64,000 nt of DNA from Tissierellales bacterium (GCA_030146705.1 JASLBE010000007.1:1-64000), one strand, 5' to 3'; shown: positions 33,831-43,386, counted from the first letter of the stretch. Notes: a model not told the origin generated them from the letters alone. Translations and numbers: made by a program.

Positions 33831-35204
33831 TTGGAAGAGCAAATAAGGAAGCTAAGGGAATTTTTTAAAACAGGAAATACCCTGGGCTATGATTTTAGGA
33901 TAAAGCAATTAAGTAGTTTAAAAGAAAAAATAGAGCAGTATGAGGAAGATATTTTAATAGCCCTAGACCTAGATATGAAAAAGCCTAGTTATGAGGCTTA
34001 TACCTCAGAATTGGGCCTGGTTTACAGGGAAATTAACGATGCTATGGAAAACTTAAAAGACTGGATGGAAAATGAGAAGGTCCAAACACCTATTTATCTC
34101 AAACCAGCCAATTCTTATATAAGGCCTATGCCTAAGGGGCTGGTTTTTATTATTAGTCCCTGGAACTACCCGTTTCTACTTACATTTTCTCCCCTGGTTG
34201 CTAGTATTGCAGCTGGTAATTGTAGTTTGGTTAAAGTTTCTAGTAAGTCTTATTATAGTAGTAGACTAATAGAAAAAATCATAAAAGAAGCCTTTAGTGA
34301 AGATTATATTAAGCCTTTAATGGGGCCTGGAGAAAGGGCTGAAAAAGTCCTTAAAGACTATGACTTTGACCATGTATTTTTTACAGGAAGTAAAAAAATT
34401 GGTAGGAGGATAGGAGAAATATGTGGGAGGAAGTTAATTCCTGCAAGCTTAGAGCTAGGTGGAAAATCACCAGCCATAGTGGATGAAACAGCAGATATAG
34501 ACTTGGCTGCTAAGAAAATAAGCTGGGGGAAGTTTTTAAACCTAGGACAGACTTGCATAGCTCCTGACTATGTAATAGTAAAAAAATCTGTTAAGGAAGA
34601 GTTTATAAAGTCTGCAATCAAGCATATTGAAAAGTTTTATGGTAGGGATATAGGGGCCAGTGAGGACTACGGAAGAATTATAAATAAGGAGGCCTATAAG
34701 AGGCTGGAGTCTTTAATGGATAGTAGGGATAGGGACTGGGCTTTTTCTGGGGAAAATAGGGAAGAAGACCTCTTTATCCATCCTAGTATAGTCGAGGTGG
34801 ACCTAAGTGATAGGCTTATGGAGGAGGAAATATTTGGTCCTATTATGCCAATTATAGTCTATGAGGAGAATATGGACCTTATAGATATAATTAGCAAAAA
34901 TCCAAACCCCCTGGCCCTGTACCTTTTTACAGAAGATGACCAGCTAATAGAATATATAATAAATGGTGTGGCCTTTGGAGGGGGGTGTATAAATGATACT
35001 ATTTCCCATATGGCCAACTTAAACTTGCCCTTTGGAGGGGTTAGGCAAAGCGGTATAGGAAGCTATCATTCTTATTATGGCTTTAAGACCTTTTCTAACT
35101 TTAAGCCGATCTTGGAGGTTAGGAAAAATATAGATATAGATATTAAGTATCCTCCCTATAATAGGAGGAAGTCCCGTATAAGTAAATTTATGCTTAAAAA
35201 CTAG
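33831..35204 (+). CDS. Aldehyde dehydrogenase, class 3-like
   Basis: 457-residue NAD(P)-dependent oxidoreductase converting aldehydes to acids. Rossmann motif FFTGSKKIGRRIGE, catalytic Glu in LELGGKSPAIV (near 208) and catalytic Cys in NLGQTCIAPDYV (near 242) are present, with IISPWNYPF at about 108. The length and lack of N-terminal extension fit ALDH3. TTG start eight bases after AAGGAG. Terminated immediately after. Confidence 0.9.
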   Translation: MEEQIRKLREFFKTGNTLGYDFRIKQLSSLKEKIEQYEEDILIALDLDMKKPSYEAYTSELGLVYREINDAMENLKDWMENEKVQTPIYLKPANSYIRPMPKGLVFIISPWNYPFLLTFSPLVASIAAGNCSLVKVSSKSYYSSRLIEKIIKEAFSEDYIKPLMGPGERAEKVLKDYDFDHVFFTGSKKIGRRIGEICGRKLIPASLELGGKSPAIVDETADIDLAAKKISWGKFLNLGQTCIAPDYVIVKKSVKEEFIKSAIKHIEKFYGRDIGASEDYGRIINKEAYKRLESLMDSRDRDWAFSGENREEDLFIHPSIVEVDLSDRLMEEEIFGPIMPIIVYEENMDLIDIISKNPNPLALYLFTEDDQLIEYIINGVAFGGGCINDTISHMANLNLPFGGVRQSGIGSYHSYYGFKTFSNFKPILEVRKNIDIDIKYPPYNRRKSRISKFMLKN

Positions 35205-35207
35205 TAG

Positions 35208-35243
35208 CCAGGTCCTAGATTTAAATCTAGGGCCTGGTTTTAT
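35208..35243 (+). terminator. Terminator after ALDH gene
   Basis: Long stem CCAGGTCCTAGATTT / AAATCTAGGGCCTGG with one mismatch, then T-rich. Confidence 0.8.
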
Positions 35244-35286
35244 ATTAGGCAATTATTTGCAAGTATAGTTTTGAATAATATAAAAA

Positions 35287-35315
35287 TTGAAAAAAACATA
35301 CATATGTCTTATAAT
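35287..35315 (+). promoter_or_regulatory. Sigma-A promoter with long leader for CSD-like gene
   Basis: TTGAAA, 17-bp spacer, TATAAT. The start codon is about 134 bases beyond the expected transcription start. The leader contains AAAGATATT / AATATCTTT at 35412-35431. Confidence 0.65.
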
Positions 35316-35455
35316 ATATATTGAATAAATATATATGTAAATAAAAAGATATATATTTTAAGCTTGGAAAAATCAGGGATTTTAAGGAATATATTATACA
35401 TACACTTAGTTTAAAAGATATTGTAATATCTTTGGCTTGTCAAAGGAGGGGAAAA

Positions 35456-36091
35456 ATGCAAGAGTTTAAAGATTTAAACGATGGAGACCCTATAGCAGAA
35501 AATTTAACTAGGGGAGAAGTTATAAAACTAATTCCAGAAATAGAGTCTGGTATTATAGAAACAGAAGATGATGAATTATTATTTTTCCATATTAGTAGCT
35601 TCCTTAATAAGGATATAGGCATTGAAGATATTAATAAGGGGGACCTTATAGTTTGTCAAAAGGAAGTCCAAAAAAGTGATGGAAAAAAATCTGCCATTAG
35701 GTGTGAAAAGCTAGAGATGAAGGAGCATGTAAAAAAATACCTAATAGAAAATGCCCTAACTGCACCTGGTGATGTTGAACTTTTTGATGAGTTTTGTGAA
35801 AAGGCCAGGGACTATTCAGAACAAGTTGGCAGGGAAGACTTTAGGCTAGAAGACAAGTTGGAAATTAAAAGGTTAATTAATGATACAAAAACTGTTATGG
35901 AGTTAAAACTTATTAGACCAAAGCTTGCTATAATCACCTCTAAATATGGTAAGAATAAATTAATTGTAGGATTTTTAGAAATGCTAGATGAGATTATAAA
36001 AAATATTAAGCCAGGGGATGGAAATACGGAAGAGGTAAAAAATTTCAAAGTATTTATAGACATACTTTTATCCTATATGGAAATTGCTTAA
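35456..36091 (+). CDS. Protein with cold-shock-domain-like N-terminus and helical C-terminus
   Basis: 211 residues, no family that I recognise with certainty. Residues about 18-80 resemble a divergent cold-shock (OB) domain: GEVIKLIPEIESGIIETEDD, then ELLFFHISSF and NKGDLIVCQKEVQKSDGKKSAI, echoing the GFI, FFH and GxxVxF pattern, though the aromatic RNP1 is degraded. The remainder is helical and charged. Start ATG behind AAAGGAGGGG. Single-gene unit with its own terminator. Confidence 0.6.
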   Translation: MQEFKDLNDGDPIAENLTRGEVIKLIPEIESGIIETEDDELLFFHISSFLNKDIGIEDINKGDLIVCQKEVQKSDGKKSAIRCEKLEMKEHVKKYLIENALTAPGDVELFDEFCEKARDYSEQVGREDFRLEDKLEIKRLINDTKTVMELKLIRPKLAIITSKYGKNKLIVGFLEMLDEIIKNIKPGDGNTEEVKNFKVFIDILLSYMEIA

Positions 36092-36126
36092 ACTGTTTTA
36101 TACTTAAGTGTAAAGCAGTTTTTTTC
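36091..36126 (+). terminator. Terminator after CSD-like gene
   Basis: AACTGTTTTATACTT / AAGTGTAAAGCAGTT stem with two G-T pairs, followed by TTTTTTT. Confidence 0.85.
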
Positions 36127-36142
36127 TTTATAAATATTATGG

Positions 36143-36209
36143 TATAATATACTTATATTAAACAAGTTAATCAAGAACTTATTTTACACTCCAGGGGAGT
36201 GTATTTTTT
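36143..36209 (+). promoter_or_regulatory. Attenuator-like leader: promoter plus early terminator before helicase gene
   Basis: TATAAT at 36143 preceded by TGG (extended -10) is followed after about 35 bases by a perfect terminator (TACACTCC / GGAGTGTA plus six T at 36204-36209), still 26 bases before the helicase start. Transcription would normally stop unless antiterminated. Short repeat AAGTT...AACTT (36163-36180) could form a competing hairpin. Confidence 0.45.
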
Positions 36210-36235
36210 ATAAACAGGGGAAATAGGAGATTGGT

Positions 36236-38557
36236 ATGATAAAGATTAAAATATCTGTAAGGAAGCTTATAGAGTCTGTTTTAAGGGCTGGAGATATAGA
36301 TGATTCATATAGGTCTAGGACTAGGATGCTAGATGGAACCCTAGCCCACCAGAAAGTCCAAAGGGAGTATGGGGAAGACTATAAGGCTGAGTTTGTTTTA
36401 AAAACCCAGCTAGACTATGAAGACTTTAGGTTAAAGATAGAGGGCAGGGCAGATGGTATATATAGGAAGGGACAGGATATATTTATAGAGGAGATTAAAA
36501 GCACAAACCTAGATTTAGAAAAAATAGGCAGGGATTTTAATCTCCACCACTGGGCCCAGGTTAAATTCTATGGCCATATGTATATGGAAGAAGAGGGGCT
36601 AGATAAGATAGTATTAAGGCTTACATATTTCCAACTGGAGAGTGAAGAGAAAAAACACTTTGAAAGGGAGTATAAAAAGGAAGAACTGGAGTCCTATTTT
36701 TATAATATTGTAGCTAGGTATGTGGACTGGGCTAGGACAAGTTTTTACTGGGTGGAAAAAAGAAACAAGTCTATTGGCCAGCTAAAATTCCCCTTTAAGG
36801 AGTACAGAGAGGGTCAAAGGGAGATGGCTGTTGCTGTCTATAAGACTATAGAGGAGGGCAAAAAAATCTATATTCAAGCACCAACTGGGATTGGCAAGAC
36901 TATGTCAACAGTTTTTCCAGCCCTTAAGTCTATGGGGCAAGGGCAGGTGGAAAAAATATTCTACCTAACAGGAAAGACTATTAGTAGGCAGTCTCCCATT
37001 AAGGCCTATGAAATTCTTAAAAACCAGGGCCTAGACTTAAAGTTACTAGGGATAACTTCCAAGGAAAAAATTTGCTTGAATAATGACCTAAGCTGTAATC
37101 CAAAGGACTGTAAGTATGCCAAGGGACATTTTAACAGGGTCAATGAGGCCATAAGGGATATTTTTGAGGGAGAAGATCTTTTCTCAAGAGAGGTAATTTT
37201 AAGCTATAGTAAGAAGCACCAGGTCTGCCCCTTTGAATTTTCCTTAGACTTGGCTGATTTTGCCGACCTAGTAGTTGGGGACTACAACTACCTATTTGAC
37301 CCCCAGGTTAGGCTTAAAAGGTTTTTTGAACTTGCTAAAGGAGACTATATTTTTTTAATAGATGAGGTCCATAATTTAATTGATAGGGCTAGAGATATGT
37401 ATAGTACAAGTCTTTTTGATAAGGATATACTAGATTTAGGAAGGGCCTTAAAAGCCAATAAAAAAATCTATAAGAGCCTAAATAAAATTGTAAATGCAAT
37501 GGATATAATAAAGACTAGACTGGACCTTGAGGATAGCCACTACCAAGAAGATTACTTAGACGACTTAGTTGGACCTATAAATAGGACCATAAGTCTCCTG
37601 GACAAATTCCTAGTAGAAGATAAGGAAGACAAGAACTATGACAGGGTCCTGGACCTATATTTTGACCTAGTAAGATATATTAAGCTTTCTGATTTTTATG
37701 ATGAACATTTTTATATGTCTCTTGAAAATAAGGAGGGGGGGACTGAATTTAAGATAAATTGTATGGACCCCTCAAGGCTAATTAGGAAGACTATTAATAA
37801 GGGGAGGGCCAGTGTGATGTTTTCTGCCACTCTTTGGCCAATGGACTACTATATTGACCTTTTAGGTGGGACTGGAAAAGATTATCATATGGTACTGCAA
37901 AGTCCATTTCCCCAGGAGAATTTCTTGGTTTCAGTAGTCCCAAATATTTCTACAAAATATAAGGACAGGGAATTTACCTACCTGGGCCTAGTTGCTTATA
38001 TTGAAAGTTTTATAAGGGGCAAGGAAGGAAACTACCTAATTTTTTTCCCTTCTTATAAGTATATGGAGGAGGTATATGAAATTTTCTTGGCTAGGAATCC
38101 TAATATTAGGTCGATAATCCAAGCTAGGTCTATGGATGAGGAGTCCAGGGAGGAATTTTTAGGCCAGTTTCAAGAGGGGAGCTTGGTTGCCTTTGCTGTT
38201 ATGGGAGGAATTTTTTCAGAAGGGATAGACCTAGTTGGAGAAAGTTTAATTGGGGCAGTTATTGTTGGAGTTGGACTCCCTATGGTTTGCTTTGAGAATA
38301 ATATGCTAAAGGACTATTATAATAATTATTTTCCCTCAGGTTTTGACTATGCCTATACCTATCCTGGAATGAACAAGGTCCTCCAGGCCGCAGGAAGAGT
38401 AATTAGGTCAGAGTCTGACAAGGGGGCCCTACTTTTAATAGATACTAGGTATGGGGGTAAAAAATATAGGGAATTATTTCCTAAAAACTGGTATAATTAC
38501 AAGGAAATTAGGTCTAAAGAAGACCTAGAAGTTAGGTTAAATAAATTTTGGCAGTAG
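36236..38557 (+). CDS. PD-(D/E)XK nuclease fused to XPD/DinG-like iron-sulfur helicase
   Basis: 773 residues. The N-terminal third looks like a Cas4/RecB-type nuclease: AHQKVQREY, GRADGIYRKG (metal Asp), IFIEEIKS (ExK) and HWAQVKFYGHMYM. A DEAD_2 helicase follows: Walker A QAPTGIGKTMST near 214, four cysteines near 278-342 (EKICLNNDLSCNPKDCKY and HQVCPFE) spaced for a 4Fe-4S cluster, DEVH box FLIDEVHNLI near 373, and the last motif QAAGRVIRSESDKG near 717. A repair or recombination role is likely. Ribosome binding site is weak. It heads a run of plus-strand genes to 43.1 kb. Confidence 0.85.
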   Translation: MIKIKISVRKLIESVLRAGDIDDSYRSRTRMLDGTLAHQKVQREYGEDYKAEFVLKTQLDYEDFRLKIEGRADGIYRKGQDIFIEEIKSTNLDLEKIGRDFNLHHWAQVKFYGHMYMEEEGLDKIVLRLTYFQLESEEKKHFEREYKKEELESYFYNIVARYVDWARTSFYWVEKRNKSIGQLKFPFKEYREGQREMAVAVYKTIEEGKKIYIQAPTGIGKTMSTVFPALKSMGQGQVEKIFYLTGKTISRQSPIKAYEILKNQGLDLKLLGITSKEKICLNNDLSCNPKDCKYAKGHFNRVNEAIRDIFEGEDLFSREVILSYSKKHQVCPFEFSLDLADFADLVVGDYNYLFDPQVRLKRFFELAKGDYIFLIDEVHNLIDRARDMYSTSLFDKDILDLGRALKANKKIYKSLNKIVNAMDIIKTRLDLEDSHYQEDYLDDLVGPINRTISLLDKFLVEDKEDKNYDRVLDLYFDLVRYIKLSDFYDEHFYMSLENKEGGTEFKINCMDPSRLIRKTINKGRASVMFSATLWPMDYYIDLLGGTGKDYHMVLQSPFPQENFLVSVVPNISTKYKDREFTYLGLVAYIESFIRGKEGNYLIFFPSYKYMEEVYEIFLARNPNIRSIIQARSMDEESREEFLGQFQEGSLVAFAVMGGIFSEGIDLVGESLIGAVIVGVGLPMVCFENNMLKDYYNNYFPSGFDYAYTYPGMNKVLQAAGRVIRSESDKGALLLIDTRYGGKKYRELFPKNWYNYKEIRSKEDLEVRLNKFWQ

Positions 38558-38569
38558 TAGGAGGAACTT

Positions 38570-40345
38570 ATGGAGAGAAAAAAGGTTCTAGTACTTTTAA
38601 TAGGATTATTATTTTTACTAGTTTCTTGTAAACCTAAGAAAAAAATAGAAGTAGTAAACCTATATCCAGCCTATGAGATAGAGGATAATATAAAAAAGTG
38701 GGGCTATATAAATAAGAAGGGAAACTTTTTAATAAGGCCAACCTATACTAGCTGTGGAGAGTTTAATGGAGGGCTTGCAATTGTAGAACTAAATGGGTTG
38801 TTTGGCCTAGTAAACAGGGAGGGGCTGGAGATTTTAAAGCCTGAGTTTTCACAAATAATAGACCTGGGACAAGGGTTTTATGCTGGTTATAGGCAGGATA
38901 AAATAGGCCTATATACAGAAGAGGGCCCCATAAGTATAGACCAATATAATAATATAGAAAAGTTTTCGGATGGTGTATTTGCAGTTTCAAGGCTTACTAA
39001 GGAAGGCATAAGGTTTGGGTACATTGACCAAAAGGGCAGGGAGATAATTGGTTTGAAATATGATATGGCCTATGATTTTAAAAATAATAGGGCGGTAGTA
39101 AAAGAAAAGGGAAGCTACAAGCTTATAAATAAAAAAGGTAGGGAAGTAAAAAAATTAAAATATAGTGATATTAGGGAATTAAATGAACCTGGTAGGTATG
39201 CTTTTTTAGAAAAACCCTATGGCTTTGGAGTCCTAGATGAGGCTGGTAATATTTTGGTTAAGCCAAAATATAAGTCTATTATAAGTTCTAGGGATGGTTT
39301 ATTTGTAGTTTCTAAAGAAATTTTAAAGGAAGATGACCTCCTAGTAAGGCTGGGGGTTGTTAATAGTAAGTCGGAAGAAGTTACAGACTTTATCTATAAG
39401 GATATTGAAATTTTAGGTGAGGATAGCCTGGCTCTTTCTAAGGGGAGGGGCAGGTATGGAAAAGAACTTTATGCCATAGTAGACACTAGTGGGAAGCCCC
39501 TGGTTAAGGGAAACTACTATAATGTTGGTGGCGAGAAAAAAACAATAAATCAAAAAACCCTGTCCTTGACAACGGGAGATAGGACCTTGCTTGTTGACCT
39601 AGGGGTAAGCCCTAGTAGGATAATTGAAGAGGCACCTGGTTATGGAGAAATTACTTCTTATGGAGAGGTTGTTAGGTACTTAATAGATGGGAGCCTAGTA
39701 TACTATAATGATAGGGAAGAGATTATTTGGGAGACAGATAATAGGTTTAAGATAGATGGGAGCAAGGAAGTTTTAGAGAAGGTCTATAATAATAAGCCTG
39801 GGATAGCCATAAAGTATCCTTATTTTATAGGCTTTAAAAATAGGGAGGTCCAGGGGGAGATAAATGAAAGCCTGGAAGGGGAATTTCTTGAAGTGCTAGA
39901 GGAAGACCTTGAGAGTAAGTATATTTATTATAAGTCCTATTATTCCTTGGACCAAAAAAATAAGATTATTGTTGTAAGCAGGGTTTCAAGTTTCCTAGAA
40001 AAAGATTCTAAGGATGAAAGTATTAGTAAAAACATCTATAATATTAACTTGGAAACAGGTTATTTTTATAGGCTGAAAGATGTAGTAAAAGATAATAGCT
40101 ATGGCCAACTTCAAGGGATGATTAATGAAAAGTTAAGGGGGATTTCTTTTAATAGGATATCCCTTAAGGATGTAGAACTTGTAAATGAGAATAGTAGTTT
40201 TAAGCTTGAAAATAATAAGCTGGTCTTATTATTAGACTATAACTTAAAGGGGGCCAGTGAAAAAAATAGGACCATATCTTTTAGGCTAGAAGAATTAGAA
40301 GGTATTATAGATAGGGAAAGTGAATTTATGAAAATTATAAGTTAG
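38570..40345 (+). CDS. WG-repeat lipoprotein with DUF3298-like C-terminus
   Basis: 591-residue surface lipoprotein. Lipobox LLFLLVSC puts the modified Cys at residue 20. From about 40 to 330 there are WG-type beta repeats (WGYINKKGNFLIRPTY, FGLVNREGLEILKPEF, FGYIDQKGREIIGLKY and similar), each about 45 residues. Residues about 410-590 look like the DUF3298/RsiV-type domain found in extracytoplasmic proteins. Function unknown. It lies 12 bases after the helicase gene. Confidence 0.8.
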   Translation: MERKKVLVLLIGLLFLLVSCKPKKKIEVVNLYPAYEIEDNIKKWGYINKKGNFLIRPTYTSCGEFNGGLAIVELNGLFGLVNREGLEILKPEFSQIIDLGQGFYAGYRQDKIGLYTEEGPISIDQYNNIEKFSDGVFAVSRLTKEGIRFGYIDQKGREIIGLKYDMAYDFKNNRAVVKEKGSYKLINKKGREVKKLKYSDIRELNEPGRYAFLEKPYGFGVLDEAGNILVKPKYKSIISSRDGLFVVSKEILKEDDLLVRLGVVNSKSEEVTDFIYKDIEILGEDSLALSKGRGRYGKELYAIVDTSGKPLVKGNYYNVGGEKKTINQKTLSLTTGDRTLLVDLGVSPSRIIEEAPGYGEITSYGEVVRYLIDGSLVYYNDREEIIWETDNRFKIDGSKEVLEKVYNNKPGIAIKYPYFIGFKNREVQGEINESLEGEFLEVLEEDLESKYIYYKSYYSLDQKNKIIVVSRVSSFLEKDSKDESISKNIYNINLETGYFYRLKDVVKDNSYGQLQGMINEKLRGISFNRISLKDVELVNENSSFKLENNKLVLLLDYNLKGASEKNRTISFRLEELEGIIDRESEFMKIIS

Positions 40346-40367
40346 GCAGAGGCCTGTGGAGGTAGGA

Positions 40368-41720
40368 ATGATAAAAAGAGGACAGGAAGTAGAAGTTGTT
40401 ATAAATAGGGCTAAGTACCCTAATTTAGGAATAGTTGATACAGAATTTGGAGAAATTAGGATTAAGGGTGGAATTGAAGGAGAAAGGGCTAGGATTAGGA
40501 TAACTAGGAAGAAGAAGGAATACTTTGAAGGGAAAATAATAGAGGTCTTAGAAAGGTCTCCTAGGGTAAAAGAGGAAACTTGCCACCACTTTGGCAGGTG
40601 TGGTGGATGTAGCTACCAAGGTTTTACCTATGAAGATGAGCTAGCCTACAAGGAAGACCAAGTTAGGAACTTATTTAAGGAATCAAGCCTAGACCTAAAA
40701 ATAAAAGGCATATCAGCTAGTCCTAGTAGTAGGTATTATAGGAATAAAATGGAGTTTACCTTTGGAGATGAATATAAGGATGGTCCCTTGGCTCTTGGTA
40801 TGCATATGAAGGGAAGATTTTATGAAATAGAAAATGTTGAAAACTGTAATATAGCAGATGGGGACTTTACAGGTATTTTAAGGGGTGTTCTTAGGTATTT
40901 TAAGGATACAGACCTAACATTTTATAATAAGAGATACCATAAGGGGGGACTTAGGAACCTAGTTATTAGGAAGTCATTAACCAGGGGAGAAATCTTGGTA
41001 AACCTAGTTACTACTAGCCAGGAAGAAGTTAGGCTGGAAGAATTTAAAGAACTTTTACTGGGCCTAGACTTAGAAGGAGAAATTGTAGGCATCCTCCATA
41101 CTATAAATGATGGGGTGGCTGATGTTGTTAAGGCTGATAGCTTAAGTTTAGTCTGGGGAAGGGACTACATAATGGAAGATATTTGTGGCCTTAAATTTAA
41201 GATATCACCTTTTTCATTTTTCCAGACCAATACTTTTGCAGCAGAGAAACTCTATAAGATGGTCCAAGAAATTATGGGGGATATTAAGGACCAAACAGTT
41301 TTTGACCTTTATTCTGGAACAGGGACCATAGGTCAAATTATGGCCCAGGTTGCCAAGGAAGTAGTTTCAATAGAAATTGTGGAAGAGGCAGTTGAAATGG
41401 CCAAGGAAAATGCTAGGTTAAATGGTATAGAAAATATAGAATTTATTAATGGGGATATGTTTAAGGTTATAGATAGCATAAATAAAAAGCCAGACCTAAT
41501 AGTAATAGACCCGCCAAGGGTTGGCCTAGAAAAAGCAATTAATAAAATAATTGACTTCCAGCCAAAAACCTTTGTCTATGTTTCTTGTAATCCTAAAACT
41601 ATGTTAAAGGACCTTGAAGTTTTTGGGGCCAGGGGGTATGAGATAGGAGAAATACAACTTGTAGACCAATTTCCAAGGACCCCCCATGTGGAGGCAATTG
41701 TTAAGCTAGAAAAAATTTAG
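40368..41720 (+). CDS. 23S rRNA (uracil-5-)-methyltransferase, RlmD/RlmCD type
   Basis: 450-residue SAM-dependent RNA methyltransferase. It has an N-terminal TRAM domain (about 1-60), iron-sulfur cysteines CHHFGRCGGC near 71-80, SAM motif VFDLYSGTGTIGQ, DPPRVGL and the catalytic Cys motif VYVSCNPKT. GGAGGT precedes the ATG at 40368, four codons inside the longest frame. In Firmicutes this family modifies U747 and/or U1939 of 23S rRNA; the exact target cannot be told. Confidence 0.92.
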   Translation: MIKRGQEVEVVINRAKYPNLGIVDTEFGEIRIKGGIEGERARIRITRKKKEYFEGKIIEVLERSPRVKEETCHHFGRCGGCSYQGFTYEDELAYKEDQVRNLFKESSLDLKIKGISASPSSRYYRNKMEFTFGDEYKDGPLALGMHMKGRFYEIENVENCNIADGDFTGILRGVLRYFKDTDLTFYNKRYHKGGLRNLVIRKSLTRGEILVNLVTTSQEEVRLEEFKELLLGLDLEGEIVGILHTINDGVADVVKADSLSLVWGRDYIMEDICGLKFKISPFSFFQTNTFAAEKLYKMVQEIMGDIKDQTVFDLYSGTGTIGQIMAQVAKEVVSIEIVEEAVEMAKENARLNGIENIEFINGDMFKVIDSINKKPDLIVIDPPRVGLEKAINKIIDFQPKTFVYVSCNPKTMLKDLEVFGARGYEIGEIQLVDQFPRTPHVEAIVKLEKI

Positions 41721-41743
41721 GGTAAATTAGCCTAGGAGGTAGT

Positions 41744-42268
41744 ATGTTAAAACTAGTTATACCAAGTGAAAAGTATAGAAAAGAAGTTATGGACTATAGA
41801 AAAAGCTTTATTGAAAATGGGGAAGTTTTAGCTGGGGCGAGCACATTTGATACGGCTAGATCCTTTGATGAATGGTTAAGTGTTTTACTTGGTAATATGG
41901 ACGAAAGAACTGTTGGGAAGGACTTTGTGGTTGCCAGTAGTTACCTGGTTGTTTCAAATAAAACAGGAGAACTAGTGGGTATGGTCCAAATTAGGCATAG
42001 GTTAAATGACTATCTTTTAAAATTTGGAGGCCATATTGGCTACAGTGTTAAAAAAGATGAGAGAAATAAGGGCTATGGCAAGGAGATATTATGCCTGGCC
42101 CTAGAAAAAGCTAAGGACTTAGGTCTAGATAGGGTTTTACTTACTTGTAACAAGGAGAATGTTCCCTCTGAAAAGGTTATTATAGCCAAGGGAGGGATCT
42201 TTGAAAATGAACTTGTTGAGGGAAATAGGATAGTTAGAAGATATTGGATAGACTTAAGGAGAAAATAG
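41744..42268 (+). CDS. GNAT family acetyltransferase
   Basis: 174 residues. Acetyl-CoA loop VKKDERNKGYGKEIL near residue 105, followed by LLTCNKENVPSEKVIIAKGG, a pattern common in predicted acetyltransferases (COG3981-like). Substrate unknown. Ribosome binding site TAGGAGG; 23 bases after the rRNA methyltransferase gene. Confidence 0.82.
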   Translation: MLKLVIPSEKYRKEVMDYRKSFIENGEVLAGASTFDTARSFDEWLSVLLGNMDERTVGKDFVVASSYLVVSNKTGELVGMVQIRHRLNDYLLKFGGHIGYSVKKDERNKGYGKEILCLALEKAKDLGLDRVLLTCNKENVPSEKVIIAKGGIFENELVEGNRIVRRYWIDLRRK

Positions 42269-42347
42269 AAGTTATATACTAGCCAAGGGGTCTTAAAGCT
42301 TCATAACTTAAGATCTTTTAAAATATTAAAATTTTAGGAGGGGTAGG

Positions 42348-43106
42348 ATGCTAGCTTATTATGCCAGCCTAGCTTCAGAAGTCTATGATTTAGATAAGCC
42401 TGTAGGGTCTTCCTTTGGAGATGTGGAATTTTACAGGGCAAGGTTAAAAGATTGCAGGGGGCCTATTTTAGAACCGGCCACAGGAACTGGGAGGATCTTA
42501 ATTCCCCTAATGGAGATGGGCTTAAAAATAGATGGCCTAGATGGGTCTAAAGATATGCTTGAAATATGTAGGAAAAACTGTAGTAAAAGAAATCTAAGGC
42601 CTAATTTATTTGAGGGGCAGATGGAGAGTTTTAGCCTGGAAGAAAAATATGAGGCCATTATAGTTCCAGCTGGAAGTTTTCTATTAATCCACCAGAGGGA
42701 AGACTCCATAAGGGCCTTGGAAAATTTTTATAAGCATTTAAAAAAAGGTGGGAGGTTAATTCTTGATATATTTCTACAAGAGGACCTTAGTCTAGGGAAG
42801 TTTTCAACTAGGACCTGGGAAGCTAGTAATGGAGATATAATTAGCCTAGAAGAAAAGCTAGTCAAACTAGACTATATAAAGCAATATACAGTATCCCACG
42901 CCAGGTATGAAAGATGGAGGAAAGGGGTTCTTCTTGAAAGCCAGTTAGAGTCTTTTCCCCTAAGATGGTATGGGGTTGAAGAATTTAGGCTTATCCTAGA
43001 AAGTATAGGATTTAGGGATATTATAGTTTCATCAAACTATATTTTTAATACTTATCCAGCTAAACTAGGAGATACGATTACTTTTGAAGCTGTAGTAGGT
43101 AAATAG
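42348..43106 (+). CDS. Class I SAM-dependent methyltransferase
   Basis: 252 residues. SAM-binding motif I ILEPATGTGRILIPLME near 40-56, acidic motif II GLDGSKDMLEIC, and motif III AIIVPAGSFLLI. Small-molecule or protein substrate unknown. AGGAGG ribosome binding site. End of a co-directional run. Confidence 0.82.
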   Translation: MLAYYASLASEVYDLDKPVGSSFGDVEFYRARLKDCRGPILEPATGTGRILIPLMEMGLKIDGLDGSKDMLEICRKNCSKRNLRPNLFEGQMESFSLEEKYEAIIVPAGSFLLIHQREDSIRALENFYKHLKKGGRLILDIFLQEDLSLGKFSTRTWEASNGDIISLEEKLVKLDYIKQYTVSHARYERWRKGVLLESQLESFPLRWYGVEEFRLILESIGFRDIIVSSNYIFNTYPAKLGDTITFEAVVGK

Positions 43107-43136
43107 AGGAAGTTTTAGATGCTTTTAAAAGTTAAG

Positions 43137-43300
43137 ATGAAAAAAATTATAAGCATAGGATTTGTAGGCTTACTTTTCCTGGGTCACAAGAACCTATTTT
43201 AGCTTCATATGGAAGTCGAGAATATGAAGATGGAAAGGAACTTAAGTCCATAAGCTTCCAATATAATAATAAGATATATAGTTTTATAGCTAAGGAATAA
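43137..43300 (+). pseudogene. Frameshifted small lipoprotein remnant
   Basis: An ATG at 43137 opens a signal-peptide-like MKKIISIGFVGLLFLG that stops after 22 codons. In another frame the sequence continues coherently, GSQEPILASYGSREYEDGKE and onward to a stop at 43300. A one- or two-base change near 43180 would join them. No function can be assigned. Confidence 0.4.
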
Positions 43301-43351
43301 AATATTAGGCTGATAATATTTAAAGATACTAGTAGAAATTTTCCATATAAA

Positions 43352-43386
43352 AATAGAAGGGTAGGCCTACCCTTCTATAAATTTTA
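43352..43386. terminator. Terminator of yjbQ gene
   Basis: TATAGAAGGGTAGG / CCTACCCTTCTATA perfect dyad overlapping the 3' end of the gene; T-rich on the minus strand. Confidence 0.75.
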
